From NCBI GenBank assembly GCA_040756415.1, contig JBFLYZ010000006.1, forward strand, positions 1-64,000: a stretch of 64,000 nt of DNA. The letters run 5' to 3'. Below are positions 7,145-16,607 of this stretch, one piece after another. The stretch comes from JBFLYZ01 sp040756415 (GTDB lineage Bacteria > Bacteroidota > Bacteroidia > JADZBD01). The position numbers and the translations under genes are program-made. Positions within the stretch are counted from its first letter, which is position 1; every line of letters begins with the position of its first letter. The notes under the pieces were generated by a model. It saw nothing but the letters and a program-made list of their open reading frames with translations. It searched no databases and was not told the origin of the DNA.

Positions 7145-9886
7145 TTAGTTAACCAGCGTTTTTTCTTTCTTGTTCTTGAATTGTCCTTTGCTTTTGCGGA
7201 TGTTGACCGCCACCACTTTGTATTCAGGGCATAAAGCCTCCGAATCGGCAATGCTGGAGGTGATGTTGTTCATTTGGATCTCGGGGAAATGGAAGGTGGA
7301 ACTCAGCACGCCCGGCTTCACTTCATCCGAAATCTTTGCTCGTACATCCACCTTTCCTCTGGCCGATATCACGCAAACCATATCGCCATCGTTGATGAGA
7401 TGTTTCTTCGCGTCTTCCGGATTGATCAGGAGAAAGTCTTCTTTCAGTATCCGGGCGTTGCGCGTTCTGCGGGTCATGGTGCCGCAGTTATAATGCTCGA
7501 GCTCGCGGTTGGTGGTGATGATATACGGGAACTCGCTGCCGTTCTGCCTGATCTCTTCCGATTCCTCGAAATTGTTGTGTATGAATTTGCCCTTTCCGCG
7601 CTTGAAGGTCTCGGTATGCAGCATATCCGAATCTTTACCGTCTTTCTGTACGGGCCATTGTTTTCCGTTCAGGCCCAGCTCGTTCCACTTTACCCCGGCA
7701 AAGAAGGGAACGATCTGCGAGATCTCTTCGAGCAGGGTCTCGGGGTTATAGTCTTCCTGCTTGTATCCCATGCGGTTCATGATATCCACAACGATCTGCC
7801 CGTCAGTTTTGGTGCCCGGCAGCGGCTCCACCACTTTATTCACACGCTGTATCCTCCGTTCGCCATTGGTAAAGGTGCCGCTCTTTTCCAGGAAAGAAGC
7901 GCCCGGCAATATCACATGCGCCAGCTTGGCGGTTTCGGTCATGAACAGCTCCTGAACGATGAAGAGATCCAGCTTTTTCAGTGCCGATACCACATGATGC
8001 GTATTGGGATCGGTCTGGGCCATATCCTCGCCCATGGTCCACAGCACCTTGAGCTTGCCGGCCAGTGCCGCGTCATACATCTGGGGTATCTTATAGCCTA
8101 TATGAATGGGCAGCTTGGCCTTATAGAACTCCTCGTACATTTTATGGTATTCGGGATTGGTCACATCATAATAGCCGGCACCCTGGTGCGGCTGGCAGCC
8201 CATATCGGCTGCGCCCTGCACATTGTTCTGGCCCCGGAGGGGATTTACGCCTACTCCGCGCCTGCCTATGTTGCCGGTGATCATGGCCAGGTCGGCAATA
8301 AGCATTACGGTAAAGGTTCCCTGCGAGTGCTCGGTCACTCCCAGGCCGTGGAATGACATGGCGGCATCAGCCGTTGCATAAGCGATGGCAGCCTCGCGAA
8401 CCAGGTTGCGGTCAACGCCCGTGATTTTTTCGAGCTCGCTGATATCCTGCTTCAGCACCTGCTGCCTGAACTCCTCGTACCCTTCAGTGCGCTGCGCGAT
8501 GAAATCTTTATCTTCCAGCCCCTCGGTGATAATGTAATAGAGCAGCATGTTCATAATGGCCACGTTTGTTCCCGGCCTTAGCTGCAGATGGTAATTGGCG
8601 TATTTCGCCAGCTCGGTCTTGCGCGGGTCGATCACGATCAGCGTTTTTCCTTTCATGGCCTGCTGCTTGATCTTGGCGCCCGTCACGGGGTGCGCATCGG
8701 TAGGGTTGGCGCCTATCACCAGGATGCAGTCGGTGTACTTCAGGTCTTTGATGGAATTGGTGGCGGCACCCGTCCCGAAGGTGCGCTGCATGCCCAATGC
8801 GGTTGGCGAATGGCATACGCGCGCGCAACTGTCGATGTTATTGGTTCCGATGACAGCGCGCATGAATTTCTGCATAAGGTAGTTCTCTTCGTTCGTGCAG
8901 CGCGCGGAAGAGATACCGGCTATATAATCGGGGCCGCAGGTTTCTTTCACCTCCACCATCTTCTTCACGATGAAATCATAAGCTTCGTCCCAGCTCACGG
9001 GTACGAACGCTCCGTTCCTTCTGATGAGCGGGGTCCTGATACGTTCCTCATGATTATAGAACGAAAATGCGAAGCGCCCTTTCAGGCAGGTATGCCCCTG
9101 GTTGGATTCGGCTTCGTAAGGCGCCTGTATAGACTTGACCTTTCCGTTTACCGTAGCCACTTCCAGGTTACAGCCCACACCGCAATAGGTGCAGACCGTT
9201 CTTGTTTTCTGCACATTGGTCACCGACTTGGACTCGAACACATCCGAGATGGCCGAAGTAGGGCAGGCCTGCGCGCAGGCACCGCAGCTTACGCAATCCG
9301 ATTGTTCGAACGTGGTATCCAGGCCTTTGATGATATGGCTGTCGAAACCCCTTCCCGCCATGCTGAGCACGAACTGTCCCTGCACCTCATCGCAGGCCCG
9401 CACGCAGCGGAAACAGTTGATGCATTTTGAAAAATCGGAGGTCATATACGGGTGGCTCAGGTCTTTGGTGCGGTCAAGATGGTTCTTTCCCTCCGGGTAG
9501 CGTACATCGCGTACGCCTACCTTGGCGGCAACCGTCTGCAGTTCGCAGTTATTGTTCACCTCGCAGGTAAGGCAGTCGAGGGGATGATCGGTGAGCACCA
9601 GTTCCACGATATTCTTTCTGAGCTTTTGGATTCGCTCGGAATGCGGATAGATATACGAGTTGGCCATCACGGGGGTATGGCACGAGGCCTGCGATTTCAC
9701 CGGGCCGTTCTGCGCCAGGGCCACATCCACGCTGCACACGCGGCAGGCGCCAAAGGGATCGAGGTTGGGCGCATCGCAGAGAGTGGGCACATAATCTTTT
9801 CCGAAGTTCCTGCGCAGGAAGGCCAGTATGGTTTCTCCATCCTGGATCTCGTAGGGCCGGTCATCGATATACGCGATCTTGCTCAT
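7145..9886 (-). CDS. Formate dehydrogenase catalytic (alpha) subunit, NAD-linked type
   Basis: 913 residues. Oxidises formate to CO2 at a bis-pterin Mo or W centre and passes electrons through Fe-S clusters. Order: NuoG-like [2Fe-2S] domain (C37, C48, C51, C69), a His-Cys3 cluster site (HPLDCLTCEVNNNC, 101-114), two ferredoxin-type [4Fe-4S] motifs (155-165 and 198-208), then the molybdopterin domain starting with CTYCGVGC (232-239). The metal ligand is a cysteine, C358 in RVCHSP, followed by the catalytic His; it is not selenocysteine. Domain order matches soluble FdsA-type enzymes, which work with a flavin subunit; that partner lies 8 bases upstream. Confidence 0.93.
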   Translation of the reverse strand: MSKIAYIDDRPYEIQDGETILAFLRRNFGKDYVPTLCDAPNLDPFGACRVCSVDVALAQNGPVKSQASCHTPVMANSYIYPHSERIQKLRKNIVELVLTDHPLDCLTCEVNNNCELQTVAAKVGVRDVRYPEGKNHLDRTKDLSHPYMTSDFSKCINCFRCVRACDEVQGQFVLSMAGRGFDSHIIKGLDTTFEQSDCVSCGACAQACPTSAISDVFESKSVTNVQKTRTVCTYCGVGCNLEVATVNGKVKSIQAPYEAESNQGHTCLKGRFAFSFYNHEERIRTPLIRRNGAFVPVSWDEAYDFIVKKMVEVKETCGPDYIAGISSARCTNEENYLMQKFMRAVIGTNNIDSCARVCHSPTALGMQRTFGTGAATNSIKDLKYTDCILVIGANPTDAHPVTGAKIKQQAMKGKTLIVIDPRKTELAKYANYHLQLRPGTNVAIMNMLLYYIITEGLEDKDFIAQRTEGYEEFRQQVLKQDISELEKITGVDRNLVREAAIAYATADAAMSFHGLGVTEHSQGTFTVMLIADLAMITGNIGRRGVGVNPLRGQNNVQGAADMGCQPHQGAGYYDVTNPEYHKMYEEFYKAKLPIHIGYKIPQMYDAALAGKLKVLWTMGEDMAQTDPNTHHVVSALKKLDLFIVQELFMTETAKLAHVILPGASFLEKSGTFTNGERRIQRVNKVVEPLPGTKTDGQIVVDIMNRMGYKQEDYNPETLLEEISQIVPFFAGVKWNELGLNGKQWPVQKDGKDSDMLHTETFKRGKGKFIHNNFEESEEIRQNGSEFPYIITTNRELEHYNCGTMTRRTRNARILKEDFLLINPEDAKKHLINDGDMVCVISARGKVDVRAKISDEVKPGVLSSTFHFPEIQMNNITSSIADSEALCPEYKVVAVNIRKSKGQFKNKKEKTLVN

Positions 9887-9894
9887 GGGGGCTG

Positions 9895-11547
9895 TTATTT
9901 AGTGAAATAAGGCTTTAGTTCGGTATCGAAATGCTGCAATGCGTTCTTGATGGGAAGCGGTACGCCACCGCCCAGGGCGCAGAGCGAGCCGATCTCCATG
10001 GTCTCGATCAGGTCTTCGAGCAGGCTGCGGTCTATCCTGTATTTGGATGTGCGGGCCTTGTTCATGAGCTCATAGCCGCGCGTGGAGCCCAGGCGGCAGG
10101 GAAAACATTTGCCGCAGCTTTCGTGCGCGGTGAACTGGAAGAGGTGCTCGATGTATTTGATCATGGGAAATTTTTGAGGCAGGCAAACCACGGAAGCATG
10201 GCCCAGCAGGAAACCGTTCTGCGAAAAGGATTCAAAATCGACCGTAAGGTCTTTTATTTTTTTCACAGGCACCAGTCCGCCCAGGGGGCCACCGATGTGA
10301 AGGGCCTTTACTTTTTTGGCGAAGCCTCCGCCCAGTTTGTTCACTACCACATCGAGCGGTGTACCCATGTCCACCTCGTAGATGCCAGGCTTTTTGAAAA
10401 AGCTGTCGAGCGATACGAGCTTGGTACCCGTTGACCGCCCCTTGCCGATCGCGGCAAATGCCTTGCCCCCGTTCTTTATCACATAGGGGATGCAGGCCAG
10501 CGTTTCCACGTTGTTCACCACGGTGGGCTTATTGAACAGGCCCTGCTGCGTGGGATAAGGCGGGCGCACGCGCACCTCGGGCCGCTGGCCTTCAATGGAG
10601 GAAAGCAAAGCGGTCTCTTCACCGCATATATAGGCGCCCTGCGCGCGGATGATCTTGAAATCGAAACTGAAGCCGCTGCCCAGTATATTCTCTCCCAGCA
10701 ATCCTTTTGCGCGGATGTCCTCAACGGCTTGCTGGCAGGCAGTAATGGATTCGGGGTATTCGGCCCGGATATACAGCACGCCCCAGCCGGCCCCGGCAAT
10801 ATATCCGGCTATCATCATGCCCAGCAGTACGGAGTGCGGCTGCATCTCGAGCAGGTAGCGGTCGCTGTATGCGCCCGGATCGCCTTCATCGGCATTGCAA
10901 ACGATGAACTTGGTTTTGCTTTCTGTGTTTTTGCATGACTCGAGCTTGAAGCCAATAGGGAAGCCGGCCCCTCCGCGGCCGCGAAGCCCTGAATCCTTCA
11001 GCTCCTTCAGCAGCTCCTCCCTGGTCTTCTTCAGCGCTGCCGAAAGCGTCTGGTAATATTCCCCGATGCCGGGGAAGGGAGCGGTGAGCACCGGTGTGCC
11101 GTAATGGGCCACGTTGTATTTATCGCCCAGCCTGGCTTTGCCCTTTTTGATGGAGGCGATCTGCTTTACATCGTTCCCGGAATAGTTCGTGCCTTTGTAG
11201 TGGAAAGCGGAATTTTCGTGGCACCGGCCCAGGCAGCACATTTCCCCGATCTCGTCCTTCCTGAAGTGCCGGCCCAGCTTCTGCTTCAGCGCATCCTGGG
11301 TGCCAGCGGTAAGGCAGGCGCTGCCGTTGCACACATACACCTTTTTCCCTTTGTTCTCGGGCCTGAGAAAGTCATAAAAGCTTACCGTTCCGTAAACATT
11401 GCCTTTGCCGATCAGGAATTCATCGGCCAGGCGCTCCATTTCGGCTTTGTTCGGAGTGCCCGACCGCTCGGCCGCTATGCCCAGCTCCTCAAAAAGATTT
11501 TTCGTCAATCCTTTCCTGCCGGACAGCTCACTCAGGTTTTTCGACAT
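9895..11547 (-). CDS. Formate dehydrogenase NAD/FMN subunit, NuoE-NuoF fusion type
   Basis: 550 residues. Residues 1-130 are NuoE-like with a thioredoxin-fold [2Fe-2S] site at C73, C78, C105 and C109; residues from about 150 on are NuoF-like with the FMN/NADH loop GRGGAGFP and a C-terminal [4Fe-4S] motif ESCGKCFPC. It passes electrons from the formate dehydrogenase clusters to NAD+ or back. In many bacteria these are two genes (fdsG, fdsB); here they are fused. The start at 11547 gives a normal N-terminal helical region. It leads the fdh-lpxD operon; I find no fdsD-like gene nearby. Confidence 0.92.
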   Translation of the reverse strand: MSKNLSELSGRKGLTKNLFEELGIAAERSGTPNKAEMERLADEFLIGKGNVYGTVSFYDFLRPENKGKKVYVCNGSACLTAGTQDALKQKLGRHFRKDEIGEMCCLGRCHENSAFHYKGTNYSGNDVKQIASIKKGKARLGDKYNVAHYGTPVLTAPFPGIGEYYQTLSAALKKTREELLKELKDSGLRGRGGAGFPIGFKLESCKNTESKTKFIVCNADEGDPGAYSDRYLLEMQPHSVLLGMMIAGYIAGAGWGVLYIRAEYPESITACQQAVEDIRAKGLLGENILGSGFSFDFKIIRAQGAYICGEETALLSSIEGQRPEVRVRPPYPTQQGLFNKPTVVNNVETLACIPYVIKNGGKAFAAIGKGRSTGTKLVSLDSFFKKPGIYEVDMGTPLDVVVNKLGGGFAKKVKALHIGGPLGGLVPVKKIKDLTVDFESFSQNGFLLGHASVVCLPQKFPMIKYIEHLFQFTAHESCGKCFPCRLGSTRGYELMNKARTSKYRIDRSLLEDLIETMEIGSLCALGGGVPLPIKNALQHFDTELKPYFTK

Positions 11548-11633
11548 AATGAGATTAAATTGAACGTTTAAATTACAAAAAATAACTGAAAGCGGGTTTT
11601 CCCGTATAAGATGCTGTATATGAACCTCAAGCC

Positions 11634-12245
11634 ATGATCCTGAGTTGGCGTTTCAGTCTTGTTTTTTTGTTACTGTCACTATACGGCAGCGCACAGACCG
11701 ATACCGCGCGCCTGATCAAAGTTCATTTTCTGTATGGGTCCAAACCGGGGAAAGGACATAAAGGAACCGAAGCGCGGTATTTCGGAGGATTGCACGGAGG
11801 GCATGTAAGCATCGAGGTAGATAGCATCGATTACGGTTTTGTGCCGGCCGGCCGCCTGCACATCTTCCCGCACCGCAACGACAGGCATAGCGCTTACGTG
11901 AGCAGCGCTACATACGGCATGCCGGTCTATCCCGCAGATATGAAGGTGGTAACGATCGTGATCCAGGTAAGGCAACAGCAATATGATCAGCTAAAAAAGA
12001 CCCTTACCGCTTACGATAGCTGTGCACCGTATGACTATGCGTTCTTCGGCATGCGATGCGCAGCATCGACCGAAGATGTGCTGGGCCAGATCGGGCTGAT
12101 CAGGTCAAAGAGCAGGCTGTGGAGCGTTTGCTCCACCTTCTATCCCAAGAAGCTCCGCAGGCGCCTGCTGAAAATGGCAGCCGAAAAGCAATGGCAGGTG
12201 ATCTTTCAGGAGGGCAGGCCCAGCCGGAAGTGGGAAAAAGACTAA
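11634..12245 (+). CDS. Secreted protein of unknown function, possibly a permuted papain fold
   Basis: 203 residues with a signal peptide ending near residue 21 (GSAQ). The motif GGLHGGHVSIEV followed about 90 residues later by FFGMRCAAS gives a His-before-Cys order seen in circularly permuted NlpC/P60-like (papain-fold) hydrolases. This assignment is inference; no family is recognised with certainty. It stands alone on the plus strand, convergent with the peroxiredoxin gene that ends 18 bases beyond it. Confidence 0.7.
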   Translation: MILSWRFSLVFLLLSLYGSAQTDTARLIKVHFLYGSKPGKGHKGTEARYFGGLHGGHVSIEVDSIDYGFVPAGRLHIFPHRNDRHSAYVSSATYGMPVYPADMKVVTIVIQVRQQQYDQLKKTLTAYDSCAPYDYAFFGMRCAASTEDVLGQIGLIRSKSRLWSVCSTFYPKKLRRRLLKMAAEKQWQVIFQEGRPSRKWEKD

Positions 12246-12263
12246 GACGCGTGCTTGAGCGGC

Positions 12264-12902
12264 CTAGGGATGTGCCGTAACCCGCAGGTAATTCTTGATG
12301 CGCTTAAAGCCTTTCGGAAATTTTTTCACAGCTTCTTCATCGCTTAACGAAGGCACGATAATACAATCTTCGCCTTTTTTCCAGTTTGCGGGAGTGGCGA
12401 GCGAGTATTTCGCTGTGAGCTGCAGCGAATCCACAACGCGCAGCAATTCTTCAAAGTTCCTTCCGGTGGAAGCGGGGTAGGTGATCATCAGCTTGATCTT
12501 TTTATCAGGGCCGATCACAAAGACCGAGCGTACGGTGAGCTTTTCGCTGGCATTAGGGTGGATCATATCGTACAGCATGGCCACCTTGCGCTCGGGGTCT
12601 GCGATCATAGGAAAATTGACCTGGCAGTTTTGTGTTTCTTCAATATCGTTTATCCATTTCTGGTGCGACTCGATGGGATCCACGCTCAGCGCAATCACCT
12701 TCACATTCCTGGATGTAAAGTCTTTTTTGATCTTTGACATGTAGCCCAGTTCGGTGGTACAGACAGGAGTAAAATCTGCGGGATGCGAGAACAGGATGCC
12801 CCAGTTGTCGCCCAGCCAGTCGTGGAAGCTGATCTTTCCTATGGTAGTCTCGGCCGTAAAATCAGGGGCGGTATCGCCCAGGCGAATGGTCTTTGTTTCC
12901 AT
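12264..12902 (-). CDS. Peroxiredoxin, 1-Cys (Prx6-like)
   Basis: 212 residues. Reduces peroxides with the peroxidatic C48 in PADFTPVCTTE. No resolving Cys appears at the place used by typical 2-Cys enzymes, and the extended C-terminal domain (to about 212) fits the Prx6 subfamily. It starts 4 bases behind a small membrane protein gene and is the last gene of the sugar dehydrogenase operon, so it may protect that oxidative system; this link is inferred from position. Confidence 0.93.
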   Translation of the reverse strand: METKTIRLGDTAPDFTAETTIGKISFHDWLGDNWGILFSHPADFTPVCTTELGYMSKIKKDFTSRNVKVIALSVDPIESHQKWINDIEETQNCQVNFPMIADPERKVAMLYDMIHPNASEKLTVRSVFVIGPDKKIKLMITYPASTGRNFEELLRVVDSLQLTAKYSLATPANWKKGEDCIIVPSLSDEEAVKKFPKGFKRIKNYLRVTAHP

Positions 12903-12906
12903 TTTC

Positions 12907-13344
12907 TTAGTGTTTTAGTTTCATTTTCCAGTAGAACGCGTTGAAGAGCGGCACACAGAGGCTTAGCGAAAGCAGGAATTTGAACACCGCGCTGGTGTGT
13001 TGGGGAAGAACAGGAGAAAGCGGCAGATGCACGGGGTAGGCGAGCTCAACCGCAAGCCTCCCCGACAGAATGAAAAAGAATATGCGGAGTGTGAGGCGGC
13101 TGTATTCGCTCAGCGGATCGGCAGCGCAGCGGAACAGCAGCACAGCGAAGCCCGCAAAGAACAGGGTCACTCCGTAGTTCATTACGTGGAGGGCATCCAG
13201 GTGGGCTGCGTTCATTGCTGACACCTCAGGCAGGTTGTAAAAACACCAGGTAAAGTAGATGTGAAGGCCCACGGCCAGGCAGCTCATAAAGGCCAAGAAC
13301 CGGATGATCCTGCCGGAGGTTTGCCGCATTGCTGTTGTATCCAT
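12907..13344 (-). CDS. Small membrane protein, four predicted helices
   Basis: 145 residues (141 if the second Met is used). About four hydrophobic helices, at roughly 14-33, 52-72, 84-104 and 118-138, make up nearly the whole protein. I recognise no family. It sits between the kelch-like T9SS protein (10 bases upstream) and the peroxiredoxin (4 bases downstream) and is clearly part of their operon. Confidence 0.78.
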   Translation of the reverse strand: MDTTAMRQTSGRIIRFLAFMSCLAVGLHIYFTWCFYNLPEVSAMNAAHLDALHVMNYGVTLFFAGFAVLLFRCAADPLSEYSRLTLRIFFFILSGRLAVELAYPVHLPLSPVLPQHTSAVFKFLLSLSLCVPLFNAFYWKMKLKH

Positions 13345-13354
13345 GTTGTTTGTT

Positions 13355-14941
13355 TTAGCGTTTGATAAAGCTGATCACGCGATAATCGTGACCGGTTGAT
13401 AATTTCAGAAAATAGATACCCGGACTGAGGCCGGCCAGGCCGACCGGCATCATGTGGTGCCCCGCTGGATAATTTTTTGCAGGCGTACAGGCCACCGATT
13501 GACCCTGTGCATTGTAAATCTCCGTACTTACCTCCCGCTCTTTGTTGATCTTGAACTGAAGCGTGATATTCTCCTGCGCGGGATTGGGATACAGGGTGAG
13601 CAGTTCGATATCGAGGTTGGCTCGGGGTGAGCTGACCGAAAAATCAGGGGTGAGATAAATGCGGTAGACCGTGTCGTTGGCCCAGGTGAGAGGTATGTTT
13701 GGAGCATTGGCCCGTATGCCCCCGTACAGGTAACCGATCAGTGTGCGCTGGTTGGGAAAATCCCTGAAGCGGATGGTTCCGTTAGGATACAGGGATATGT
13801 TACCGGCAGGCACGAATTCCGCGTTGGAGCCCAGCAGGCCGGGCAGTTGAACAGGCATCACGCGCTCTTCTATGTTTCCATTGGCGTGTTTGGTCAGCGT
13901 GGTTACATCGCTGATAAAAGGCACCAGCGAATCGACCGCTACCGTATTGGTCAGCGGATCATAATCGTACAGGCTGATCCCGCCCAGGAAAACGGTGTAC
14001 ATCTTTTTGGTGGCCGTATCGAACAGGGGGATGCCTGCTGAAGTGTAATGGCTCATGACCTGCTGGTAGGGATGGATGCTGATCCCCGTATCGCTGATGT
14101 AAACAGGGTTAAGGAAAGGCAGTTGGGCGTCCGTTCGGAACACGCCACCGTAACAACCTATGGAAAAGCTCTCGTCAGGGTTCACCACGGGAAATACGTT
14201 CAGGTCCCTGCGGTGGTATTGAGCCGTGTCGGTGTAATAGGTGAAATTGGAAACCGTAAGCGTTGTGCCGTTATCGTAAAGCGTGAACCTGCGTACCTGG
14301 TTGGTGTAGACCTGCGTGAAATAAGGGGTGGGCGGATTGGTATAAGTCCCCTGAAAATCGTGGCCAAAAACAAGGTAGTAATCGGTTCCCAGCCTGAACA
14401 ATTCCCCACCGCATACCCGCAGATTGTTATTCACCACCTGGCGGATATGGGGAGCGATGGGTGTGCCAGCGATCACGGCATTGATCAGGTTGTCGACATG
14501 CAGCGCGGTGATGGTCGGGAAGGTGCGGTTGTCATAGAGAATACTGTCGAATCCGTACCCTCCTACCATATACAGGTAGGCGCTGTCTTGGAAGAACTGC
14601 ATGTTGGTGGAGCGCAGCGGATCGGCCATGCTGTAGGGAAGGGCAGAAAGCGATGAGGTCCAGTACTGCCAGTTGGTGGTATCGATCACGACCACTTCGT
14701 TGTTGGCATATTGTGTTGGAAACGCATCGTTCGATGAGAATCCGTGGAGGCCGTTTGTCCTGCCGCCTATGATCAGCCACCGTGACCCGGATTGGGCCAT
14801 TGCGAATGAATGTAACCCGGGTACGGTGGTGCCGGCCGCTTCGATCTCGATGGTAAACGGGGGCAGGGCACCGAACTGTGGCCTGCACGTCACAGAAATG
14901 AAAAGGACGGCACTTAAAACGATGTGAGCGGGCCTGATCAT
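13355..14941 (-). CDS. T9SS-secreted kelch-like beta-propeller protein
   Basis: 528 residues with an N-terminal signal peptide. Repeats such as WLIIGGRTNG and YLYMVGGYGFDS resemble kelch blades. The last 80 residues are a type A sorting domain (LLTLYPNPAQENITL, then a GLSPGIYFLKL motif and a terminal basic pair), so the protein should be exported by the type IX system and attached to or released from the cell surface. Its start overlaps the stop of the upstream dehydrogenase gene by four bases, implying translational coupling. Substrate or partner unknown. Confidence 0.88.
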   Translation of the reverse strand: MIRPAHIVLSAVLFISVTCRPQFGALPPFTIEIEAAGTTVPGLHSFAMAQSGSRWLIIGGRTNGLHGFSSNDAFPTQYANNEVVVIDTTNWQYWTSSLSALPYSMADPLRSTNMQFFQDSAYLYMVGGYGFDSILYDNRTFPTITALHVDNLINAVIAGTPIAPHIRQVVNNNLRVCGGELFRLGTDYYLVFGHDFQGTYTNPPTPYFTQVYTNQVRRFTLYDNGTTLTVSNFTYYTDTAQYHRRDLNVFPVVNPDESFSIGCYGGVFRTDAQLPFLNPVYISDTGISIHPYQQVMSHYTSAGIPLFDTATKKMYTVFLGGISLYDYDPLTNTVAVDSLVPFISDVTTLTKHANGNIEERVMPVQLPGLLGSNAEFVPAGNISLYPNGTIRFRDFPNQRTLIGYLYGGIRANAPNIPLTWANDTVYRIYLTPDFSVSSPRANLDIELLTLYPNPAQENITLQFKINKEREVSTEIYNAQGQSVACTPAKNYPAGHHMMPVGLAGLSPGIYFLKLSTGHDYRVISFIKR

Positions 14942-16413
14942 CTGACTACGACCAGTTTTAAAGTCTGGGTATAGATGGTTTGCGGGCCGTTCGGATCGAG
15001 CACGTTCAGTTTCACAAAATAGATGCCTCCACTCAGCCCCAGGTCCGTATGAAGCGAAAAGGTGCCTGCTGGGTGCAGCTCATCGGCCAGCACCGCCACG
15101 GATATGCCTGAAACATCGAAGAGCTCTACGCTGATCCGGGCTTCTTTTTCCATGGTCAAACGCACGCTGAAATTTCCGCTGGCCGGATTCGGATAAACTT
15201 CATCAAGCGAAAACCTGGGCTCAGCAGGTTCGCCCATGCCGGGCATAACGGTGGGGCAAATGCGATGCAGGCGCATGGTGGTCGAGTAGGGCGCTTCAAG
15301 CGCATAAATGCAGCCATTGCTGCCCTGTTTTATTGTGGTGAAACCCGCACCGGTCACAAAATCATCCCACACCACGTTGGAAACGGCAGTGTCATAATAA
15401 GGAGCGTTGCCCAGCGTAATATCGCTGATCCTGCCGAAGTTCACATCGGCCACCAGCAGGTGGCCTACCAGCGTGGGGAAAGCGGTGCCGTTGTACACCA
15501 GTATGCCCGTTACGGCCGGCATGGTGTTGTTCACAGGCGGGAATTCAGCGATGGGCAGCAACGAAGATGAAAAAGTGCAGGGATTATTGGAACCGTAGTT
15601 ATCAAAACCTTCGCAGGTGGCCCAGCCGTTGTTGGCGCCTTTGATAATGATCCCGGCCTCGTCCTCGCCCATGTTGTTCGGACTTGTTCCGTTCTCGGAA
15701 TAATAGAGCGAATCGTTGATGGTGCTCGCGCAAAGATCGAAGTGATTGCGGTGACCGTAATCCCATATGCGGTCGTCATTACCGGTGAAAGGATTTCCGT
15801 CATCATAAAAAGGATTGTCGGCAGGGATGGTGCCGTCTGTATTGATGCGCAACACCTTTCCATAAGGATTGCTCAGCAACTGTGCATTGGCCATGACGGA
15901 AAAATCGCCCATGGTGAAATAGATCTTATCCGGTTCAGAGGGCCGAAAGCGCAGGTTGCCGCCCACGTGAAATCCCGGAATGTTCCCGTAAGGCTGTTCG
16001 AAGATGATGGTGGGATTGGTTCCCACGTTTCCCGCTTCGGTGAAACGAACAATGCGCGCGTACTGCTGACCGGTCTGTGAAGTGGATACACAGCAGCGGT
16101 GATTATAATATACATACACATACCCGTTGTTGGCGTAATTGGGATCGATCTCAATGCCCAGCAGACCCCGCTCTCCCACGTTGTACGTGGAATCCGACAT
16201 ATCGTAGAAGGTGTTCATGAACGTTCCCGCAGGGCTATACATGCTGATCTGCCCGGGCTTATGCGTAATGAGGTAGCGCCCGTCAGGGGTAAAGGTGAAA
16301 GCCACCGGGTAGGCCAGGTTGCTGATCATGGTCGTTCGTATATAAGGAGGAGTTTGCGCCAGAGCCGTAAGAAAGGCAAGCGCGGCCAGCGAAAGAGAGA
16401 GAATTTTTTTCAT
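14938..16413 (-). CDS. PQQ-type sugar dehydrogenase (GSDH family) with T9SS sorting domain
   Basis: 491 residues. After a signal peptide the protein matches soluble glucose/sorbosone dehydrogenases: VAFTFTPDGRYLITHKPG at the N-terminus, ERGLLGIEIDPNY, and a six-blade propeller with metal- and PQQ-binding loops. The C-terminal 85 residues form a T9SS type A domain (DEVYPNPASGNFSV). Family members oxidise sugars or sugar alcohols outside the cytoplasm with PQQ. I did not see PQQ synthesis genes here. It is the first gene of a four-gene operon (14938, 13355, 12907, 12264). Confidence 0.9.
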   Translation of the reverse strand: MKKILSLSLAALAFLTALAQTPPYIRTTMISNLAYPVAFTFTPDGRYLITHKPGQISMYSPAGTFMNTFYDMSDSTYNVGERGLLGIEIDPNYANNGYVYVYYNHRCCVSTSQTGQQYARIVRFTEAGNVGTNPTIIFEQPYGNIPGFHVGGNLRFRPSEPDKIYFTMGDFSVMANAQLLSNPYGKVLRINTDGTIPADNPFYDDGNPFTGNDDRIWDYGHRNHFDLCASTINDSLYYSENGTSPNNMGEDEAGIIIKGANNGWATCEGFDNYGSNNPCTFSSSLLPIAEFPPVNNTMPAVTGILVYNGTAFPTLVGHLLVADVNFGRISDITLGNAPYYDTAVSNVVWDDFVTGAGFTTIKQGSNGCIYALEAPYSTTMRLHRICPTVMPGMGEPAEPRFSLDEVYPNPASGNFSVRLTMEKEARISVELFDVSGISVAVLADELHPAGTFSLHTDLGLSGGIYFVKLNVLDPNGPQTIYTQTLKLVVVR

Positions 16414-16607
16414 AAGCTTGTTTTTTAGAATAATGGGGTTTTATAGCCCCGAAAATTAGGACAAGGCGGGTAGCCAAAAAATCCATTTCTATGTGGACTT
16501 TCACAGGATCATATAAAGAACATCGAACGCATATTGCTGATTTTCAATAGCATATTGATAAATCAAAATATAATTCCAAACCCGGGTTTTATCCCCGATA
16601 CAATTTG

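Noticed and set aside
7274..8356. 360-codon plus-strand frame across the formate dehydrogenase gene
   Set aside because: Shadow of the minus-strand gene; the composition is rich in His, Arg and Leu without any motif.
9130..9240. Possible selenocysteine or missing ligand in the formate dehydrogenase
   Set aside because: No in-frame TGA occurs; the metal ligand is a clear cysteine at residue 358, encoded elsewhere in the gene.
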